From: Marisa cornuarietis
Lineage: Eukaryota > Mollusca > Gastropoda > Architaenioglossa > Ampullariidae
Assembly (NCBI GenBank): GCA_004794655.1
Contig: SMMW01000025.1
Location: forward strand, 3,206,501-3,270,500
DNA: 64,000 nt
Direction of reading: 5' to 3'
Shown in pieces: positions 23,801-36,480 of this stretch; positions within the stretch are counted from its first letter, which is position 1, and each line of letters starts with the position of its first letter. The position numbers and the translations under genes were made by a program. The notes beneath the pieces are model-generated. The model searched no databases and was not told the origin of the DNA. It was given only the letters and a program-made list of their open reading frames with translations.

Positions 23801-24882
23801 TTAAGTGACTAATATTTATGAAAACATTTTCAGGGCGCATTTAATCATGCATCTAGCAGAAATTCCACAAAATATCATTGTAAAGGCATAAATTAAGGTA
23901 AATGGGGACTTGCCAAAGAAAAAAAATGTATGGGGCATTTGATTGAGCATGTTAACCCCAGATCAGTTACTTGCTTCCAGTCCTTTTTAATGTGTATGCC
24001 ACACACACAAAAATTTTGAACACTTTTTCTTCTTCCTCAGCCCACAGGTCTACACCAAACAGGGAGATATGCAAAAAGCTTTATGTTTTGAAGACTTTTT
24101 TTTTTTACTTTTCATGATTCCTAAGGCTTTCTTTTCATGAAAACCTAGCTTCATGCCTGATGACATGAATTTGTTGGTTACTGGCATGACTAATCAATGA
24201 ATTAAAAAAACACATTGATTAGAATTATGAAGAAATGTTTTGTTTTACTTTTGTCTAGGTACACCTCTAAAAAGCAAAACAGTGGAGTGACCAGTGTCTA
24301 TGCTATATTGCTTGAGTGGCCAGACAAGGACATAGTACTATTGGGAGCCCCACAGCCAGCATCTGATACCACTGTCAGGCTGCTTGGATATGTGGGGGAA
24401 ATCGCATGGAGCTCAAGAGAGGGACAAGGCTTAGAAATACAGCTTCCAGTGCTTAATATTGGGCAGATGCCTTGCCAGTGGGCCTGGGTCTTCCGACTGG
24501 ACAATCTACAGAATGCTGCAGAAGCTACCAGTTGAACTTACTTTTGTACTTCAACTATCAGTTGTTTAGGTTCCTGTGCATTCCCTAATTCATTGTTTTG
24601 TTTCTTTCTTCCTGATTATTCATGTTCTCATAATTTTCTCATGTATTATGATGTATTCATTTGGACACTTGAAATATTGTTGTCAGGCTTTAATACATTG
24701 CATACCAACTATACTTTTTTTTTAATTTAATGGTTCGCTGTTGCATGCACGCACCACAGACTGACTTGCCTGTTGCCTCATGCCATTTATTTAACCAACT
24801 TAGGACTGAAGAGCGTAAATGACTACAGTGGGGGGGGGGGAGATTGGTTTCTAATGATTGGGTAAAAAAATAAAATTCCTAC

Positions 24883-25145
24883 AATTTGGGTGAATAGTAT
24901 CCTTCAGTTATAAAGATACACGCCTACAAACATCTCTATTGACAGCAAGAAATCAACAACAAAGATGCCAGGATTGTACATGGATAAGTACATTGTAAAG
25001 GCCTCAGCCAGTGAAAGGTGGGACTATATAAGGTATGTCTGTGTGCAAACGTCACGTCACGAATTCGACTTCTTTCTGTGCATGTTGATGTTTGTAGGCG
25101 TGTATCTCTATAACTGAAGGGGTGTATTCACCCACATTTGTGAAA
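24883..25145. mobile_element. MITE-like element with terminal inverted repeats (right arm)
   Basis: Mirror copy of the element at 10857-11118, with the same terminal sequences TTCAGTTATARAGATACACG. Edges are approximate. Confidence 0.65.
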
Positions 25146-25710
25146 ATAATATGTTGCACTGAACTTTACCTAATCATTTGAAGCAAATTTTGCTGCCCCG
25201 CAGTCCTTTTAGAAAAAGCGAATGATCAGTAGGCAAGCAAACCCACTCCCTAAACATCACTGACTGTACCTGTCCCTAGCAACGTGGCACATTCAACCCC
25301 AGTGCAGATTTGTACTGTATGCCCTGAGCAAGACGTCATTAAAAGATGTTGATCTACGCACTAACTAGTATGCCCATGAGTGCACACAACTGCATCCAAA
25401 CATCCCGTTTCTATGTGTCGCCATTTGTGTTCTGACTGTGGCAATGTACGTGCAGGCAGCAGATAACGAAGACAATGACCGCAGTCTTCTGTAGCATGCG
25501 GCCGACACTTTTCAAAGCCTTTATCTTTAAAGCACATGGAGGGGACCTCGGTCGCCTGTGAAACAGCTCAGCCAGATCAAAAATAGTATTTCTGTAGCGA
25601 AGGATGCACGGGTTGAGAGCCAGTTTTTTTTAGCTGTCTTGAGTTCGAAGTCAGGAGCAGGAATTGTTTTCTCGATAATCGCCTGTGTGCATGTTTGGTC
25701 TTCACCGGGA

Positions 25711-26590
25711 GTGTTCTAGTCAGTAATATTATAACTCCAACCTTAAATTATGAAAACAAAACATATCTACTGACATGCAGCCACTTACTTAACAGGGAAA
25801 CACTAAGAAAACAACATTCTGTCTCCCGTGGCGTAAAAACGAAACAAGCGCGAGAATAATGTAACTCCTGCTCTAAAGATCTCTTTTCGCTCAAGACAGG
25901 AAAGTTACTTCCGTCAAATTGTAAACAGAACGGATTTTTTTTTTTTTATAACCTATCCGTCTGGTATTAACATGTACGTATTTGAGACAGATGTTTGGAA
26001 CTGGTTGAAATGAATAAGATATTCAACAGCATGGGCTGTAAAAGCGCTTAGTGAACAGATATTGCTTAATTAAAAGTTATTTCTTTCGTTAGAATTTATT
26101 GTTGGTTTTGTTTTCACCTGACTCGGTTATGACTCATTTTGACTGAAAGCTTCTTGTTCTTAATAGTCAAAATATTTTTATACTTTCTGGGGAATAGGTA
26201 GTATTATCGTTTATGTTTATTTATTATACTGTTATGGATACTACATTCAAGACAAGTTGATGTAGCAAAAGGACATAGTCGAGAGCATACCAGGTTTATC
26301 ATGTAGGTTACTTAATTGTGCGTCTATAAAAACGCACAAATACAAAAATATTGCTCGTTTTATTTTAAGTATAATTGATGATGGATATATGTTTGTTGCA
26401 TAGCTATAACTTACAATTGGGACTGTGGTTTTACTGCCATATGGATGAAGAGATCATTCATTAATTGTTGCATGCGCTTGCCATTAATTACATCCACAAA
26501 ACAGACAAACATAATAATGACTTTGAATAGACAATAGCATTGTAGATCTAACAACAAATCACTTGAAAAGAGACAAAATTACTTATCTTT
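25711..26590. other. intergenic spacer right of palindrome
   Basis: AT-rich sequence with no recognisable gene or transposon. The palindrome similarity stops abruptly at 25710. Confidence 0.5.
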
Positions 26591-27320
26591 TATTTCTATT
26601 AATAATAGGATTTATATAGCACATTTCCCCACATGAAACTAAGCTCATGGTTCGTTACAAGAGACAAGAGGTAGTAGGTAATGATGTTGTATAACAGTGA
26701 GAAGTATCACAATCAGGCAAACATATACATGCTCAGTGGAGATTGCAAGGGACATGAAGGAAAGCAGAAGGTGGAGAAATGAAAATCTAGGGCCAGGGGT
26801 GACCTTAGTAGTCAGCAGGGCCCTGTGGGGCCCTGCGCACATCATATGCAGGGCCGAGAGCCGTGTAGGCGATATACTTGAGGCGGTTGCCCCAGTTACC
26901 ACCCCCAGAGGCCGCCTCTGTTCGGGATAGACTAATTATAGTAGGTATTTCTGAAAGAGACATATTTTGTCCAGACCAAAAAGCATGTTGCGTCCCCACT
27001 GTACAGAGGTAGGGCTTTCTAAATACTGGGGCCAGAGAAAGAATTAACCTCTCCAGTCTGATATGTGGGACAGTGAGAAAACTGCATGAGCAGAGTGAAC
27101 TGACCTGCCAGGCTGGTAGGATGGCACAAGCTCAGTCAGATTGGGACCAGACCATGAACAACACAATAGTAAAGTATGGAAATGTTTAATTTGATGCAAG
27201 TCGGACAGCAAGTTCAGATCAGATGTGATGTGGCATGATCAACCTTCTACTTATGGGAAACAGTGCAAGCAGCACTGGTATGAGCTCTCAGGAGCTTGTC
27301 AAACAGGTGGTCAGGGAGAT
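26590..27320. repeat. probable interspersed repeat upstream of CYBC1
   Basis: The start, ATAATAGGATTTATATAGCA, resembles the 3' ends of several invertebrate interspersed repeats, and 26800-26930 is a GC-rich block (CAGGGCCCTGTGGGGCCCTG) unlike its surroundings and reminiscent of hAT-type termini. No coding potential is visible. Both the edges and the family are uncertain. Confidence 0.35.
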
Positions 27321-27884
27321 TAATGAACAGAGACTGTACTTACTAGAGTGAATGATACTCAGCATGGTTGTCAGTACATTATCAGCTGTCCTGACAACAC
27401 TAAGTGTATTTTGCTCCCATCAAGCATATTCTCTTTATTGTGGCATTTCACACAACAAGAAGTGGAAGTTGTTTAGTGCTAAAAATCCAGTTAGAACACA
27501 GTGCACATTTTTAACAAAGTCAGGTAGAAAGGTTTGTAGAAATTGTCTAGAGAAATCACACCATAAATAACTGCAGCAACAGATGTAATTGAATCAGAAT
27601 GTATAAATTTTGATCTAACTACAAGTATTAAAGAGCAGTTTGATGAAAGATAACTGATATTAGATAAATGATGAGAAAGAAGACAAAATATATTAAGACA
27701 ATGCAGCAAAAGGTTAGAAGTGCACTATAGGAAGGAGGCATTTAGATGTTTGAAGGTGTTATGTAGTTTAGTTTTATTTAATCCTATTTAAAGCGATGAA
27801 AGAGCTTGTAGTGAACTATTGAGGATTGTATTGATTTAAAATATTTTTCAACTGTTTCAGCTTTCCAGAGAGTTGAATGCAACA

Positions 27885-30800
27885 ATGGGATATGTGAATA
27901 TCAAGGAACATAGCAATGAAAAGCTCTGCTTGAGCAGGGAACCAAACATCTGGTCATGGAGTGTGCTTATTGGTGGGCAATATGTTTATTAACTCCCTTC
28001 ATTCTTGGTGACAGCATATTTATAGACAAAGGCTGTCTTCTAGTAAACAAAACTATCGTATGAATAATTTCATGACAGGACAAAGGCAAAATAGATTGTG
28101 CATATTGCTTTGGTTTAACAATATTGTTAAGAAACATAATAACTTTACCATCTTCACCATTGAACTGCCTTGCTTGTTTAGACCACAGTTATTTAGAATC
28201 AGCTGTGGGGAATGAACAACAATGATAGCCATATATTTTTAAGAACTAGTATGTTCACAGATAAATCATGTAATGTTTTCTTTTGGGATATATAGCCTCA
28301 TGCTTGCTATGTCATTTGGTTAATCAGAGGGATAATATCAGGTAAAGGTGTTGGTCAGGGAAGAAACTTTTATTTTATATTTCTCCTTTCTTTTTTACCA
28401 GGTGCTATTGGGGTAGGGCTGGGTGCAGCTGTCTATGGAACAGGTCAGTTGCTTCAGTTGTCTGTGGCAGTCATAATGACTATATTTTTAATATTCCCCA
28501 AATATGAATTATCTGTATAAGGCCAAGGCATCTGCATGTGAGACTTGAAATTCAGTAAATTTAGGAACTTTTTTCGTAGAAACATACTGTATATTTATAA
28601 TATTAAGGGAATTATAATAATAACATAAACTGTGAGGAACAGGCAAGGAATATTTATTATGGGATAGACATGACTGAGAGAACAGGCAGGGGAGGGGGAG
28701 TGTACATGCTGCTAAAGCGTTGGCACACTGTTGCAAAACTAAGGCTGGACTAAATATACCAAGCTAATATTTAAGATGATAGTTTTGTATGATTTGTAAA
28801 TGATGTTATAAATATCAAAATGGCCCTTGTGGGAAAAATAGTTCCCCATCCCTGGCTTAAAGTTAAAGTTTAGCTTTTTTAGAGTTTACTTGAATGTCAA
28901 CGGGCAACTGCAATAATTTGACAGAGTTTCATATTTCATGTAATTCAATTTTTCAGTATATTATATGTTTGTGGATTAAATAAATACCCTTGAAGGAAAG
29001 GCAAGCCAGGCGTAAGTGATAGATGCTGACTAAATCCTTTTTTTTACTCAAAAGTTTGGGTTGCAAAATGGTTGTTAAAGGCTGTTCTTAACTGGGCAAA
29101 GTGTCCTAAAGTCCCATTGTGTTAGCAAATATATTGTCAATATCTTGGTAAACAAGTTTGAACTTGGCTCAGCATGTTGATGAAAGTTTTAACTGAACCT
29201 TGTCCCAAAACTGTTGGTTTCCTGTGACCTTCACATACAACTTTGCCAAACTTGCCAACTATTCAGTGATGTTTACTTCATTAATAAGGGTCTTTACTTA
29301 CCAGTTCAGCATTTGTAAGTATAGCTACCAGTTTCTTTGTCAGCTTTTTCTGTTATGATCATTTCTTAACAGATTCTCTTTTGTGGAAGATCGTTTACAT
29401 TGCTGGTGGTCTATATGCTGGAATTCTTTGGATGGAAGGCTGGGAAGTAAGTAACTGAGTTTGGTGTGCAATAACTACACCATTGTACTCTGTGATTCAG
29501 ACCCTTATGTAGAAAGCTGTGTCCATGATTCTACGCACCTTCTCAATTAAAAAAAAAAAAGGAGCTCAACTTTTTTCGAATAAGAATTGACTGAACGAAA
29601 ATTACTTCTAAAAAACTCTGTTATTGTCACCCTGCATAAATGGTAAAGGGCATGTGTATACAAGTGAGTAAACTTAAAAACCTCTAACCTTACCTTTTAG
29701 AATACTGTAGCTTTTTATTAAAACAGTAGCAGTACCATAAATTGTTTGTTCTATGACAGAGCCATACATTGTCCATAGCTGAAAAAATACTTATAGGTAA
29801 TATTGAGGTAAGATTTTACGTTAATGGATGAAGGTTTGAGTTTCTTTCTTTCTGCTAAGCATACCTGTAACTTAGATAAGAATCAAAATCATTAGACTTG
29901 TAGAATTCAGCAAGAACAGCATAAAACAATTTAGTTACTGTAAGAAAGTTATGTTTACCAAGTCCCACAAAACAAACCATTTAAGGGTAGAAGAACTATA
30001 AATGTGTTGAGGATGAAAATGTATTGTATACTTTGCAGGAGTGTGTACTGGATAAAAGAACTGGTGAGATGAAAGTGAGAAGAGAAAATTTATTTCAAAA
30101 GTTAGTGCCAGGATTTCCAGAACAAAAAATTAGTGAGTTATATTTATATTGATTGTTACAGATTGTATTTTTAATATGTTTATCATTTATATTTGAATTA
30201 AGTCTGTCAGTGTCTTGCTCAGACCAGTTTCTAGGTCTGTCTTTTTTCCCCATCCATTTTCCTTCTTTTTCTCATTCTCTCAGTCACTCATGCATGTGCA
30301 AACACACACACACATACACATGCATAGCATGAAAGTGCATGACCTGCAAGCTTTGATCCTTGACTAAGATTAAGAAATTGTAATTTACATAATGTAATTT
30401 GCTAATGACTTTGTTTCATAGCTTAAAGGGGACCTTTTAAGATCGTAGCATTAATACAACACTAAAAAAAGATTTATGTTCATGTTGATTTTGTTATCTG
30501 TTTCAGTTGTGGTGAATCTAGATGACATTGTTGGTGTTCGTGTAGATGAAGAAGAGGTGCGATATTTTGGAAAGAGTCACATTGTTGTCTTCATTCTCAG
30601 CAATGGCATCACTATAGGTGTAACCGAATCTTACACCTTTGGCAGCAGCAGGTTTGTGCCTTAATTAACACATGAGGTATACAACTGTGTCTTAAATACT
30701 TCATTCAAACAAAAGCACATAGACTTTTTCATTGAAATTCATAAAAGTTTGATTCTCAAAATAATCACCCCTGCAGTATATATGAAGCATTTATGAAGGT

Positions 30801-31129
30801 AACATTAAGTGTACTAGATTGAAAATCAGTATGCCTTATGTAATTACTTTCAGTTCTGCCATAAATATTTTAGAAAACAGATTGTGTTGACTAGAAGGGC
30901 AACTTCTAAACATGCATATCTGTTCCCATGTTGCTTTAGGGAACATTATCAAGTTGCTGATACTTTGCGCACATTTCTGGAACTGGACCAGCCAAGTCAC
31001 CAAGTACAAGATACAGATGACTACCTTGGTGATGGGTCATCTTCAGAAGACAGCTTCGAGCAAGTGGATCATGGCGATCTGGAATCCTGTCCAGAACAAG
31101 CCACACCCAGTGATTTAGCAACACAGTAA
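27885..31129 (+). CDS. CYBC1: cytochrome b-245 chaperone 1 (EROS) homologue, six coding exons
   Basis: In vertebrates this endoplasmic-reticulum protein (C17orf62/EROS) stabilises the NOX2-p22phox heterodimer so that phagocytes can make superoxide. Coding exons are 27885-27972, 28402-28443, 29373-29446, 30039-30132, 30507-30651 and 30940-31129; all are GT-AG with matching phases, giving 210 residues (human 187). Features match the family: a first hydrophobic segment (WSWSVLIGAIGVGLGAAVYG), a DSLLWKIVYIAGGLYAG segment, the dipeptide context EGWEECVLDKRTGE, and the conserved VDEEEVRYFGKSHIVV block, then a FLELDQPS region and an acidic Ser-rich tail. The start is the ATG giving the family-like N-terminus; a 5' UTR exon upstream is likely but unplaced. 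Identification is from family memory and is strong. Confidence 0.92.
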
Positions 31130-33085
31130 AGTAGCCCTTACCATTGTTCTTGTGCAGCTCCATACCTGATATCATTGTTCAATGCACAGCTATTCCTGCA
31201 AGATTTGCTGTAGAACCACCTTAGCAGAAGCCATTCCTTTTTTTCTCAATGTACAGCAGAGGCAGCTCAAACCTGATTTGTCTAAAGCAAGAATACCCGT
31301 CTCCTAATTCATTTTAAAAAACAAATGTGATAAACATTTGCAGCTGAGAAATTTTGTGTATTTCTTTTGCATATTTGACCATATGCTAGTCTGTACAGCA
31401 ATTTTACAGTTTTGTACTTGACTCAAGTTCTTTGCTTTAGACCTGTGCTAAATGTGTGGATATTTCACCTTATGACCAGCTCTGTACATTTGAAAGTTTT
31501 CACAACTTTTACAATATCAGTATAATGGGTGTTTCCTCAATTATGTGTGCATTTTCATGTGGTTTATCAGGCATTTGTTTTTACAAAAACTTAAGAGAAT
31601 GTGCAAAGCATTTGAAATATTGTTTGTTTTAACCTTTTTAATCTTCACAACTCTCAAGTGATAGCAGTTGTACATGGTAACTCATAAAGGGCTTCTTTCA
31701 AACAGTGATAAAAATAAGTTTTGTTGCAGAGACTGGTAACAATGATTGAGACACTGTTAAGATTTTTTTGTATTTCCTAGTACATTTGGCATGTGGAGAA
31801 CATTTTAAAGAACTTATTTAAATTCCTTGGTACACTTTATCGCAGGTTATATTTTCACTTACTTCACTTTGCTGTTTTCTGTTCTTGTTGAAGGAAATTG
31901 TCCTATTTCAGGATCCCTCGAAGTTTAAATTTTTCAAGTTTGTGTTGCAGAAAGATTTTTTAATCACAAAATAGCTGTTCATAATGGATTCATGTTTAAT
32001 ATGCATTTGTGTAGATTCATAAATTTCCCCTTTATTGAAGAATAAAAATAATGTAAGTCTACTTGCCCTTTTGCCTGCACTTGTTGTAACACCTAGTGGC
32101 CATTATACAAAAATATTTTGTAAAATTTGAGTTATCAAGTATGATATTTTTCATTCAACATAGACATTGCAAGGAATATAAGCTAGACGTTTTGGTACAA
32201 TGGTTTTCGTTTTTGTTTATTAATGGTGGTAGGTTGCATTTAATTCCTTTGAATAGATGAGGGATATAGATTGTTCCATTAGCTAAAACAGCTGTCAAGA
32301 TAAAGTGTCTTTCATAGTCGAAATCTTTTTAAAGTGGCATTTATGGAAATATGACATAAAATATGCATATTTTTTTGTTTTGAGATAGCATGTTTCATCA
32401 GTGTTTTTTCCCCAGTTACTGTTTACCTCATTTTACAAGAGAATCTCAAATTAACAGTCATGAACATCATATAATTATTGATATGTTACAGTTGTATCTA
32501 TTTTTCTGTTTGTTTATACAGTTCTTTTTCAAAATCTGATAAAAACTGTATGGGAGGGATAGATTACACACAATAAACATTGTCATCAATGTTGCACATG
32601 CATAATCTTAGCTAATACTTATGCAGCAGTTTCTATAGTGGTTCCCCATAACCTTTTTATTTTTAGTATATTCTGCCTGTATGCCATTTCTATTTTTAAA
32701 AGGTTGCCTTTTGACTAAGTTCACTTTTAGAGTTTAGATTTAGACATGAAATGAATTGGATTATATATATTGGTGGATAAAAAATACTTGAAATAAAGTG
32801 TACCCCCAGTAATGTCAGCAATTACATCTTTGTGCACATATTTTCACTATCTAATGCTGCATTGTCTGATATGTGAATATGTTAGTTCAGCATTTTTAGA
32901 AAGTTTCCTGTTTATTACAAAATTTTTTGTAATAATTCCAGAATATTATGGAAGGCTTGATTTGCTAAGTGATTACTGTAAAATATTTTTTTAAAAGAAA
33001 AATGGATTTTTATTGCAAAGAAAGCTTTTCATTGTTCAGTAGTTTTATCTTGTATCGTCAGTGATAATGATGAAATAAAAATATG
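31130..33085 (+). terminator. CYBC1 3' UTR with successive poly(A) signals
   Basis: About 1.9 kb of AT-rich non-coding sequence follows the stop codon. AATAAA occurs at 32041-32046, 32572-32577 and 33074-33079, suggesting alternative 3' ends. No other gene is visible. The antisense LINE starts just beyond. Confidence 0.55.
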
Positions 33086-33149
33086 AAAGTGACTAGGCAG
33101 TCTGTTTTGGTGTCTCAGCAAATTTTTTAATGTTAAAATCTTTTAGATA

Positions 33150-33846
33150 TCACCATCCATCCCTTCACTGGTATCAGCTGATCACCAGTGGCAGTCATCA
33201 GGATGGAGGGGGGGGGAACGAATTCGGGGGAACCTGACTAGAAGCAGCAGCTGACAAGGTGCACCATTTGGGGCGGTCTTAAGCAGGTTCTGCATGGAGT
33301 GATCAGTCTACTTCTTCACATTTTCCATCCAGTTTTCCCTCCATCTACCTTAGCTGCGACCTCCTTCCATAGTGCTCAGTTTTAGATAGTGTCGTGCTGG
33401 GTGACATGGCCACACCAGTGCGCCATTTCACTGTTTCCTGGTGTCCGAAGGTGGCGTCTGCCCTTCATACAAAATTGTTGGTCCTAAGTTCCTTGTAGAT
33501 GATTTTGAGCAGTTTTCTCGAGCACTTGATTCAAATGAGTCTTACAGTATTGGCAAGCAGAGTCCATATCTCACAACCGTGCAGGACTATGAGGGACTGC
33601 ACAGCCCATACCTGGTGGTGAACTTTATGTTGTTGCTTTGCCAGATCCTGTCCAGCTTGGCCATTGCTGCTGTTATCCTGATAAGGATATCTGCCACGCA
33701 GCTGCTATCTTTCGAAAGTGTAGCATGTCGCATATCAGACCACAACGTAGTGCCCAGGTATTTGAAGCTGTTTAATACTTCAAGTTGTATGCTGTTCGTG
33801 TAGATCAGTGCTTTGCCATCCCCTGTGGTGTTGACTGTCACGTAAT
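33150..33846 (-). pseudogene. antisense LINE fragment, C-terminal half
   Basis: Minus-strand translation gives VTVNTTGDGKALIY and LNSFKYLGTTLWSD, typical of the region after the RT palm in APE-type LINEs, and the far 3' end reads like the usual basic C-terminus. It is the downstream half of a LINE whose upstream half is at 35881-36480; the reading breaks where a 2-kb insertion intervenes. Confidence 0.8.
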
Positions 33847-35880
33847 GCAATCGGGCGCCACACGCACTACCCTCGCAAGTACGCTCACAACCACACAGTC
33901 ACAACAGCCACTTCGAACGCCCGATGCTAGCGACACATCCAATCGCTCCCCAGTGCACAAAATTGACACACGCGCAGGGAAACAGTACAAAATGCACGTT
34001 TATTAATGAAAAAATAAAAGAGAAAAGGGGGATCAAAGGCTCCCAAAGATAAAAGAAACTAGCTCAAACGACCAGGGAAATCCCCTCTCAACAGATTGGG
34101 CAGAACAATGTGCCTAATGGGCACACACACACACACAAACCTTTCCTTCCCTACTTCTACAACTAAAACTAACTAGAGGACTGACTGGGGCTAATCTCAA
34201 GCAGGTAAGTGCTGTGGGAGTAGTTCCAGAAGAAAAAAAAGGGGGGAGGGGGACGTCTGGGGGAGACACTCTGCCTGATCACTCAAGATGTCCACCACCC
34301 GCAGTTTCTCAGTTCACACGGACCAGTCTCTGCTACTTGGTTGACCGCAGCCCGTCAGCCAGCAGGTAATGACTCCATCTTACAGCTTTCAGTACCTATA
34401 TCCCTTCATACCTCCATCCATTGCTTTATGTTCTACTCTTGTACCTCATCTTTATGTTGATCAGTGTGCCTATAGGTATCTCACCGTCCACTGTTACCTT
34501 TATCATTATTGGCCTGCGCAGAGAGTGTAATCTATCTAGGTAGTGAAGTTCACATCATTATTATTAATTACTTTATGGCTATTTTGTCATATATGTCACT
34601 TGATAAAAATATTTTTTTAAGAATGTCTTATGAACTTCTAGAAGATGTGTCTGTGTTCATTATTGATGCCATCTATGAGAACTTAATCATTCCTCAAGTC
34701 AATATGTAAAAAATAATACTCAAGTGAACCTCACAATCTTTATTAAGAGAGCCGGAACCAACAATCGTTTAAAGAGTATTTTGCATCAGATTACAGGGCC
34801 CCTACTTTTTATCGGACAGATTTGCTGCTCCAGCTTTTAGAGTACAAATTGCTGGAAGTCTATATGCCATTCTTTGCCACACAGAATTTTTGTTTTTAAT
34901 GCTGGTTACATAGCTCCCCAGAAATTCAAAAAAACTCTCCCAAACTGACCTAAAAACAACAGAAAGTAAAATAAAAGAACTGAAGACATTCGAATGACAA
35001 AAGAGACATAGTAAGAATAACAAGGACAAAAAGGTGGCAAGAAAAAAAAACTGGAAAATTGGTGCATATATAAAACTATGTAACACGTGTTCCGCACCCC
35101 GCACCTATTATACTCGACACAAAACTCTGCTATAAGTATGCCTCTTAATTGGTTAAATAGACGTTACTAGGCGACAGGCCGATGCTGAATTTTTTTGTTT
35201 GTTTTTCTTTTTCACGGTAAGCTATGCATGAAATAGCAAGCTACCCCTCTGTTCTTTCCACGTAATGGGCTTTTTCCTCTTTCGTTCACAAATGGATGCC
35301 GCTAGAAGTAAATTCTGTTTGGAGCTGCCATGGATTGCTTCCATTACTTCGTCGTCGTCGTCAAACATGTCCATCAACAAAATTACATTCTCTACTTCGC
35401 TGGCAGCCGCCATTTTAAAATGCGCCAACCGCGTGCGAAGGGTATCGCAGAGTCTCACTAGGCTTTACGGTACGCAAGGCTGCTGTCCGACGTTGACCCG
35501 AGCAAAGCCCGATAATCACACAGTCCACTCACAGGCCTGGAGAACGACTATGACGGCGTAGACTGACGAAAATTTACGATGATTAAAGGCGAATGCTGAA
35601 GACGATTGACGATGTCTGGTGATTGATGATTCTTGATGACTTTTCGGAAGACGATTTTAAAAAGCCTAACGGCTCGTGACGTGTGTCCTTCTGTCACTCA
35701 CAGAAGACACAGGAAACTGTGGCAAACTAAACAAAACCCGTTCCATACACAGTGTCCGCAAACACTTTCGGATTTTCTCGCCAGTTGCCCAACTCTAACC
35801 CTCCGTCACCGCACGCGACAGTTACGTAAAAATTCCCCTTTCGGCTGCCTCCTCTCGCCCCCGCTCCTAGACCTGTGCTA
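33847..35880. mobile_element. 2-kb insertion splitting the antisense LINE, type unknown
   Basis: The two LINE halves would join at DKSKVIVN on one side and HYVTVNTT on the other, so about 2.03 kb between them is an insertion or rearrangement. On the minus strand its last bases read GGCGCCCGATTGCA, and an ATTAATAAACGTGC stretch near 34005 could be a poly(A) signal, which together resemble an LTR end. I find neither a matching second LTR nor terminal inverted repeats, and no clean target duplication. An (AC)n run lies at about 34124-34138. Confidence 0.55.
35245..35413 (-). other. possible coding exon inside the 2-kb insertion
   Basis: An ATG at 35413 in an ATGGCGGC context opens a frame reading MAAASEVENVILLMDMFDDDD and then KQNLLLAASICERKRKKPIT, an acidic then basic N-terminus that looks like real protein rather than random translation. 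A GT donor-like site lies at 35244-35243. The only downstream open segment (about 34949-34802, with QRMAYRLPAICTLKAG) does not join in frame. It could be the first exon of a host gene or a decayed transposon gene. I do not recognise the family. Confidence 0.3.
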
Positions 35881-36480
35881 AGGCAGCATGTGACATGCGA
35901 CATTGACTATGACTTTGCTCTTGTCAGCGCTGATCTCCATTCTGTATGCACTCATGCTGTCTAAAAGCCTGTTTGTGAGATCTTCCAACTTGCTGTTGCT
36001 GAATGCCATCAGGTCAATGCTGTCTGTGAAGTGCAAATTGCATAGGCGCCTCCCACTGATAGAAATGGAGATGTGGTTATCAAGAATCTTTTGCATGATA
36101 TTGTCCATTGGTGTACACCCACTGTTTGAAGTTTTGCACCTGGTTGTTGAGTACGACTGTACTCCTTAAGCTTTTGTAAAGCACTTCTGTGGTTTCAACG
36201 AGGCCCTCTTCGATGAATTTCTGCATCACATGCCAAAGCCCCTCATGCCAAATGTCTTTTCAAAACCAGTGAAGTTATGGTAAAGCTCTCTCCAGTGTTG
36301 TAGGTGTTTTTCTGTTAGGATGCGAATGTTGAAGATCTGTTCAACTGTGATCCTGCCTGCTCTAAAGCCAGCTTGGTCTTCCTACAGTGCAGCTGAGGTG
36401 GTTTTGCATTAGCTTCAGCCTGAATTTCTTTGGGTAGCTGATTAGGCTTATAGTTCTGCAGTTTGGGCTATTAGGTATAA
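35881..36480 (-). pseudogene. antisense LINE fragment, RT region
   Basis: Minus-strand translation contains ISISGRRLCNLHFTDSIDLM, where the RT catalytic DD motif has decayed, and LTNRLLDSMSAYRMEISADK, a standard block following the RT palm. More RT remnants are readable toward 36480 in other frames. It pairs with 33150-33846. Confidence 0.78.

Larger units (their letters stand above)
17962..24535 (+). pseudogene. FUCA: alpha-L-fucosidase, broken second copy
   Basis: Mirror copy of the left gene. Segments matching its exons are 17962-18000 (exon 1 remnant), 18691-18797, 21037-21167, 21909-22042, 22403-22500, 22766-22890, 23461-23631 and 24259-24535. Exon 1 stops after about 13 codons and runs directly into sequence from intron 1, so the signal peptide is incomplete, and the first 100 or so residues of the catalytic domain and the exon 1 donor are absent. 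Exon 6 lacks 8 bases present in the left copy (after GCAACAACAGTT), which shifts the frame before AWEFRYDL. Other exons keep their splice sites, and exon 8 encodes the same protein as the left copy. I call it a pseudogene; a truncated or non-coding transcript remains possible. Confidence 0.9.
17813..25710. repeat. right arm of giant inverted duplication
   Basis: Reverse complement of 10281-17329. It is longer because a 1.2-kb LINE sits inside the shared solo-LTR-like element, and it lacks about 0.4 kb that removes most of fucosidase exon 1 and the adjoining part of intron 1. A 30-bp insert lies upstream of its ATG (about 17917-17946). Confidence 0.95.

Noticed and set aside
10281..25710. Possibility that the palindrome is an assembly artefact
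   Set aside because: The arms differ by a 1.2-kb insertion with its own target duplication, a 0.4-kb deletion, an 8-bp deletion and many single changes, so they are distinct sequences. Long reads would settle it.
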